This document shows, in pieces, positions 42,298-46,827 of a DNA stretch of 46,827 bases. The stretch's first letter is position 1. Every line of letters begins with the position of its first letter. The stretch covers positions 1-46,827 of the forward strand of contig PMLJ01000040.1 of the NCBI GenBank assembly GCA_003158855.1, written 5' to 3'. The translations under genes and the position numbers were made by a program. This stretch comes from Acidimicrobiaceae bacterium. GTDB taxonomy: Bacteria; Actinomycetota; Acidimicrobiia; Acidimicrobiales; RAAP-2. The notes beneath the pieces were generated by a model. That model was not told the DNA's origin, searched no databases, and saw only the letters and a program-made list of their open reading frames with translations.

Positions 42298-45174
42298 TCA
42301 CGCCACCGCCGAGTCCTCATCGCGGCTCAAGACGTGTCCGAGAGGCCTGCGAATACTGCGCACCGAGGGTGGAGAAGCGTGGAGTACCCGCATGACCATG
42401 ACCATGGTCTCACCATCTTCGAGGTCCAAAACCTCACCGAATCGCTGCGAAAGCCGGTGCATCTCGTCGAGATGACGCTCCCCTCCAAGGCCCAGCAGGT
42501 CCTTCTCGTCAGTCGCGAAGATGAAGAGCGGCGACACGGGTTGGACCGCGAGTCCCTGGGACTCGGTGGTGAGCCAGAATCGCTCCATGGCCGCGCCACC
42601 GCGCAGGTACCAGGTCGGGTCAGCCCTCGGAACCGTCACGACGGCCAGCCCGGAACTTGATCCAACCATCACGCGTGTTCGCATCCCAAGCACCTGGCCG
42701 GCACGCCAATCGGACAGGTGCCCCATCACGTCGGGCCGACGCAGCAGGTCGAGGGTCCCCATGCCGGCCGCATCCATCTCCAGGGTGCGCACGTCCATTC
42801 CCTCTTCGAGCGAATCGCGCCCGGGCCAGCGAATCTCGCCGAGCATCTCTTGGTGCACCGCGGGAATGAGGAATCGCAGCCGGTCGCACTCGGCGAGCAA
42901 ATGCGCGCACTCCTCTATCCGGTCACGATCGGTCACGAATCTCAGGCGTGCGCCTTCTCGTTCGACCTCCCGACTGAGCATCGCGACCGTTGCGGCGTCT
43001 ATTGGCGAAGGCCGCCCCATTTTTCGATTGGCGACCCTGGTGCGGACCGAAGGCTGCAGCTTCGCGAGTTCCGCATCGGTCGACGAGCCCAGGTAGATGG
43101 TTGCCACGTGCAGGGAGTTCGGGCCCTCGGGGAAGAGTCTCACCGGACCGAGGGTCTTGAGCGACGCCGCGGCGACGCGGGCGTTGAAGATCGCCGCGCC
43201 GACACCGACGTAGCTTCCCCGCAAGCGTACGTCCATGGATGAATGGCTTCGCTCGGGAACGAGGTAGAAGCGAATCTCCTGGGAGTCCGCCTCGAAACGC
43301 CACGGCTGGACGTTACCGCCCGAGGGAGCCCTGCGAGCGGCGTCGACGATGAGATCGATCGGATCCGAGCTCAGAGGCGCGGGATCCTCGGGAGGCGGCA
43401 GTTGCAGCTCAGCCTCAGCAGTGGAGTCCACCACCACCGGCGAAAGGCCGGAAAGCACCTCTTCGACGTCGAAACGGACTCGACCCGAGGGCAGGTCGCC
43501 CGAGAGTCCGAACCGTCGAACTGCCGCGGCGGTCGTGACCGCACCGAGCGTCACTTCGCTGGCGAGTTGCGGCCACCCGGTGATGGTCTGGCCGAGCTCG
43601 AAGAGCGACGCCGCCCCTCGTGAGGACACCTCGCTCGCTCCGAGCATGCGAATGACGTACGGGCCCTTCTCCGCCAATGTCAAGCCCGCCAGTTTCGTCG
43701 AGTCCATGTCGCCCAAGAGCCCGTGGAAGATTGGCCGCTCGGGCTCGAGGTCGAATCGTTCGACGTCCAAGACGCCGCGGTCGCTCGTTTCCATCACGAC
43801 CGGGATGCCCCGTTCACGAGCGGCCTCTCGGACGAGGAACTTCATATCCAGCGAGTCGCACTCTTCGATCACGAGGTCAAGGCCGTCGAGGAACGTTCCC
43901 AGGTTGTCGTGGGTGATTCCCTCGGGAACGACGACGATCCGCAGATAGGGATCGATCTCGGCGATGCGTCGCGCCGCGACCACCGCCTTGTTGACCCCGA
44001 GGTCGAGGACGCTGCCCGGAATACGGTTGAGGTTGGACAACTCAACGTTGTCGAAGTCCGCCAGGCGGAGCTCTCCCGCCAGCCCTTCCATCGCCAGGAT
44101 ATGGGCAATGGAGTGGCCGGCACTGACCCCGACGACGCCGATGCGCAGCGTGCGAAGCCTCGCCTGCTCCTCGCGGGTCACCTTGTTGTGGTTGCGGTCG
44201 AGGCGCAACGCGGAGAAGGCGCGAGGTCCGAGGAGTCGCACGACGGCTCGGCGCCACGGGTAGTAGACCCAGCGATGACCCTCGTCGAGCAGCGGACGCG
44301 CCGGCGAAGGCTTGATCTCGGTGAGCTGCTCGCGCTGTTCTTCGAGGCGGTCCACAATCTGCAGCGAAGGATCCTCGCGCAGCACCCTTAGGACTTCGCG
44401 ATGGGCCCGCTCGCCAACGTCAAGCAACAGCGGACGCCTCGAGCGCATCGCGGTCGAGTTGTCATCGACTGTGCCCGCCCCGACCATCACGGGGCCGCGC
44501 AAGAGCTGCTCTCCCTCCAGGCGAAGTGCCTGCTGGTTGTCCGGCGAGCTCAACTCGTAGCTCAGCGTGCGACGGTACTCAACGGCGACGGTACGGTACC
44601 TCTCATCAGGAAAAGGGACCCAGCATGTGCCCACCATCTTCGCCCCGGTCAGATCCCCCACTGGCAGCAAACGGTCCGACACCGCCGCGATCGCGAATTC
44701 CGCGCCCAACCAGTTCATCGCGTGCACGAAGCACCTGGAGAGGGCCAGCACGAGGCTGTGGCCGGTGACGGCCTCACCTTTGGACCATGCGCCCTTGCTC
44801 TCCAGGGCGCCGAGGCGGACTTCCTTGTCGATAAGGCGGCCAATGTCGTCGATCTCGGGAGACGCCGCCATCTCCGCCATCAGGAATGCCTGGTGGCTTC
44901 CCTCCAGGGGACCGTGGAACCTCACGCCCGCCACCGCATCGCCTTCGGCGTCAAAACCCAGGAAGAAGAGGGCGACCCCGGTCCCGTCCTCGAAGTCCTT
45001 CCGGCGCAGGGTCTCCTCGAAACCTCGATTCCGGTAGATTCCCTCGGCTCCGTTCAGGTAGAGCTGCCACAGGTCGGGGCGCTCGTAGGGGTGGTGACCT
45101 TCGAAACGAACTCCCGACGCCTGGTCCACGAAACTAGATCCGTACCGATACCTGCGACTAACGACGTTTCCCAC
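42298..45174 (-). CDS. Rv1355c-family protein: acyltransferase-like + ThiF-like + nitroreductase-like fusion
   Basis: A 958-residue three-part protein. Residues ~1-225 resemble an N-acyltransferase-type domain (FLGFDAEGDAVAGVRFHG, MVGTCWVPFPDERYRTVAVE). Residues ~340-580 resemble a ThiF/E1-like domain: LRIGVVGVSAGHSIAHILA and DFDNVELSNLNR, but the usual catalytic Cys is not evident (METSDRGVLD) and no CxxC zinc sites are seen. Residues ~605-900 resemble nitroreductase (DAARRAPSGGNVQPWRFE). M. tuberculosis Rv1355c (annotated moeY, ~715 aa) has ThiF plus nitroreductase; molybdopterin function is unproven. GTG at 45174 is chosen for AGAGG 7 bases upstream. The cyclic-di-GMP operon lies 147 bp downstream. 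Confidence 0.85.
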   Translation of the reverse strand: MGNVVSRRYRYGSSFVDQASGVRFEGHHPYERPDLWQLYLNGAEGIYRNRGFEETLRRKDFEDGTGVALFFLGFDAEGDAVAGVRFHGPLEGSHQAFLMAEMAASPEIDDIGRLIDKEVRLGALESKGAWSKGEAVTGHSLVLALSRCFVHAMNWLGAEFAIAAVSDRLLPVGDLTGAKMVGTCWVPFPDERYRTVAVEYRRTLSYELSSPDNQQALRLEGEQLLRGPVMVGAGTVDDNSTAMRSRRPLLLDVGERAHREVLRVLREDPSLQIVDRLEEQREQLTEIKPSPARPLLDEGHRWVYYPWRRAVVRLLGPRAFSALRLDRNHNKVTREEQARLRTLRIGVVGVSAGHSIAHILAMEGLAGELRLADFDNVELSNLNRIPGSVLDLGVNKAVVAARRIAEIDPYLRIVVVPEGITHDNLGTFLDGLDLVIEECDSLDMKFLVREAARERGIPVVMETSDRGVLDVERFDLEPERPIFHGLLGDMDSTKLAGLTLAEKGPYVIRMLGASEVSSRGAASLFELGQTITGWPQLASEVTLGAVTTAAAVRRFGLSGDLPSGRVRFDVEEVLSGLSPVVVDSTAEAELQLPPPEDPAPLSSDPIDLIVDAARRAPSGGNVQPWRFEADSQEIRFYLVPERSHSSMDVRLRGSYVGVGAAIFNARVAAASLKTLGPVRLFPEGPNSLHVATIYLGSSTDAELAKLQPSVRTRVANRKMGRPSPIDAATVAMLSREVEREGARLRFVTDRDRIEECAHLLAECDRLRFLIPAVHQEMLGEIRWPGRDSLEEGMDVRTLEMDAAGMGTLDLLRRPDVMGHLSDWRAGQVLGMRTRVMVGSSSGLAVVTVPRADPTWYLRGGAAMERFWLTTESQGLAVQPVSPLFIFATDEKDLLGLGGERHLDEMHRLSQRFGEVLDLEDGETMVMVMRVLHASPPSVRSIRRPLGHVLSRDEDSAVA

Positions 45175-45486
45175 TGGCGATCCTCTCGAGACTACGAACG
45201 GGCTGGTAACTAAATCGGAGCTGCGCGTTTTCCTACGAACTATAACGGCGACGCTTGTGCAATTGGGGGAGCCTTTCGTCCAAGTCCGATCGCTAGGCCG
45301 ACATCGGGCCCACTGTAGACACTGCGTCCACTGACGTCGCTGTTGACTACTTCTCGGTGGACGCCCTTCCATAGCCCCGGCGGGGCATCCAGATTCGTTC
45401 AGAATCACCTTCAAAAAGTGGCGCCGACGTCCAGTTCAATTCACGTCGTTGATTAACGTAGTGATCAAGCGAAGGAAGTCGACACT
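45175..45486. other. Divergent intergenic region, Rv1355c-like / prepilin peptidase
   Basis: This 312-bp region must hold promoters on both sides. TTGAT (45449-45453) and ATCAA (45464-45468) form a small inverted repeat near the peptidase start. No clear -10 or -35 pairs stand out. Confidence 0.4.
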
Positions 45487-46263
45487 GTGTTAGCCCTACT
45501 CATAGGTATTTGCGCACTGTTCGGCCTGGCCGTCGGATCATTCTTGAACGTGGTCATCTACCGGGTGCCCCGTAGCGAGTCGATCGTGTCGCCGCGCTCG
45601 AAATGCCCCTCGTGCTCGATGCCCATTCGCGAGCGCGACAATATCCCAGTGCTGTCCTGGATCCTGCTCAAGGGGAAGTGCCGAAACTGCCACTCCCCCA
45701 TCTCGGCGCGCTATCCACTCGTTGAGCTGGCGGGAGGTGCCCTCTTCGCGGGGGCCGCCGCCCGCATTGGCTACAACTGGGCCCTTCCGGCCATCCTCGT
45801 GCTGCTCGCGAGCCTCCTCGCGCTGGCTTGCATCGATCTCGAGCATCTTCTGCTTCCGAAGAAGATCATTTACCCCACGCTTCTGATGGTTGGGGGCCTT
45901 TTGGTGCTCGCCGCGGCGATGACCGGCGAGTGGCACAAGCTGCTCGTCGCGGGGATCTGCGCCGTCGCCTGGTTCCTACTCTTCTTCGTCATGAACTTCG
46001 CCAGTCCGCGGATCTTGGGCTTCGGTGACGTGCGCCTCGCACCAATTCTCGGCCTGGGGCTCGGATGGCTTGGGTGGCGCTACGTCGTGCTGGGGTTCTT
46101 CTCCGGAAACCTGATCGGGGCGGTCATCGGAATCGCGCTGATCGCCACCAAGCGAATGCGCCGCGACCAGCAGATTCCCTACGGCGTGTTCCTGGCGCTC
46201 GGATCAGCGCTGGCAATCTTCGCCGGACCCGAACTCCTCGCGCCGTTCCAGCGGTTCCAGTAG
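45487..46263 (+). CDS. Type IV prepilin peptidase (A24)
   Basis: An integral membrane aspartic protease that cleaves prepilin leader peptides and N-methylates the new N-terminus. The N-terminal cytoplasmic domain has the two CxxC zinc pairs (CPSC and CRNC). The catalytic Asp residues are in CIDLEHLLLP and GFGDVRLAP. Eight or so hydrophobic segments follow the family pattern. GTG at 45487 has GAAGGAAG upstream. It is alone between a divergent Rv1355c-like gene and a convergent DUF429 gene (21 bp between stops). Pilin substrates are not in this window. Confidence 0.93.
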   Translation: MLALLIGICALFGLAVGSFLNVVIYRVPRSESIVSPRSKCPSCSMPIRERDNIPVLSWILLKGKCRNCHSPISARYPLVELAGGALFAGAAARIGYNWALPAILVLLASLLALACIDLEHLLLPKKIIYPTLLMVGGLLVLAAAMTGEWHKLLVAGICAVAWFLLFFVMNFASPRILGFGDVRLAPILGLGLGWLGWRYVVLGFFSGNLIGAVIGIALIATKRMRRDQQIPYGVFLALGSALAIFAGPELLAPFQRFQ

Positions 46264-46284
46264 GCCTGGCGGGTCGAAAGGTCC

Positions 46285-46827
46285 CTAGTAGACGTACTCC
46301 ATGCGCAGGCCTTGACTATCCCACTCAGCGTCTTCCGGTATGCGTTTGGCGCCGCGGGAGAAGACCCGCCGGGCGGTCCACAACAGCGCCGCGACGTCCA
46401 GGAGATGTTGGCGTGGCACCCCGTCGAGCTCGGTATCGATGATCTTGTCGACGTTCGGGACCTTGTTCTCCAGGATCACACGCCGCTCGTCGCGCCCGTC
46501 TTCGAGCTTCTTGGACTGGCGCAGCGGTACGTCGCCGTTGAGCTGATAGAAGCTGAGTTCGGGGTTTCCTTCGTACACGACGCGCTGGCGGTACGCGGAC
46601 ATCTCTCGCGAGACCTCGAGGTAGCTCGGCAGGAGCATGGCGGTGATGGCGTCAAGATGATCCTCTGGCGCCACCGACCCTCTATTCATCGTCAGATACG
46701 TCGGCGCATTGTGCACAAATCTTCCACGGTGGCGCAGGAGAACCCTCGCTTCCAAGTCGCAGTGCCGAGGACCCATTTCCGGTGAATCGCGATAGCCAAT
46801 GGGCGCATTCACCACGATTGACGAGAA
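46285..46827 (-). CDS. DUF429 family protein (5' partial)
   Basis: The frame is open through the right window edge, so the start lies outside. The motif VVNAPIGYRDSPEMGPRHCDLEARVLL, with YEGNPELSFYQLNG and QSKKLEDGRDERRVIL, matches the DUF429 family (a proposed nuclease-like fold of unknown function). The part seen is ~180 residues. The first residues outside the window would be needed to place the complete N-terminus. It converges with the prepilin peptidase gene. Confidence 0.85.
   Translation of the reverse strand, partial: FSSIVVNAPIGYRDSPEMGPRHCDLEARVLLRHRGRFVHNAPTYLTMNRGSVAPEDHLDAITAMLLPSYLEVSREMSAYRQRVVYEGNPELSFYQLNGDVPLRQSKKLEDGRDERRVILENKVPNVDKIIDTELDGVPRQHLLDVAALLWTARRVFSRGAKRIPEDAEWDSQGLRMEYVY

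Overview
The window looks like chromosome from a moderately GC-rich actinobacterium. I estimate about 59-60% GC by eye, not by calculation. Signs pointing that way are frequent GTG and TTG starts, Rv1355c- and Rv1354c-type genes side by side as in Mycobacterium tuberculosis, and several GT-C and GT2 enzymes typical of actinobacterial wall or capsule loci. Acidimicrobiia is my best guess for the class, but this is inference. There are no rRNA, tRNA, CRISPR or complete insertion-sequence features that I can see.

Region 1 (1-1826) holds the 3' end of a secreted protein with two InlB/Listeria-Bacteroides repeats and an OmpA-like C-terminus, then an XRE-type regulator with an acidic tandem-repeat tail ending in poly-lysine.

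Region 2 (about 1.8-33.4 kb) is a long, loosely packed exopolysaccharide or cell-surface glycan island. It contains several GT2 glycosyltransferases (two of them paralogues with the same extra N-terminal domain), a GT4-like protein, PIG-V-like and GT87 lipid-linked-sugar transferases, a PIG-L deacetylase, an acyltransferase-3 and a hexapeptide acetyltransferase. It also has a Wzx-type flippase, a three-gene membrane module that could include a polymerase, galE, a large secreted PQQ/ASH/lectin-like protein, and three paralogous GH16-like secreted proteins, one fused to an OmpA-like domain. Gene-free stretches of 300-1000 bp are common here and some look like decayed genes. A likely division of labour is: GalE makes a precursor, the GT enzymes build a repeat unit, acyl and deacetyl enzymes decorate it, the flippase exports it, and GH16 enzymes trim or remodel the polymer.

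Region 3 (33.8-45.2 kb) is a compact signalling locus. It has an EAL protein with a modified loop-6 motif, a GAF-GAF-PAS hybrid histidine kinase, an OmpR-family response regulator, and a translationally coupled run of GAF-GGDEF-EAL, GGDEF and an unknown protein. Immediately upstream of that run lies a large acyltransferase/ThiF/nitroreductase fusion (Rv1355c family). Cyclic di-GMP control of the neighbouring polysaccharide island is a reasonable inference that the sequence alone does not prove.

Region 4 (45.2-46.8 kb) has a type IV prepilin peptidase and the 3' part of a DUF429 protein cut by the window edge.
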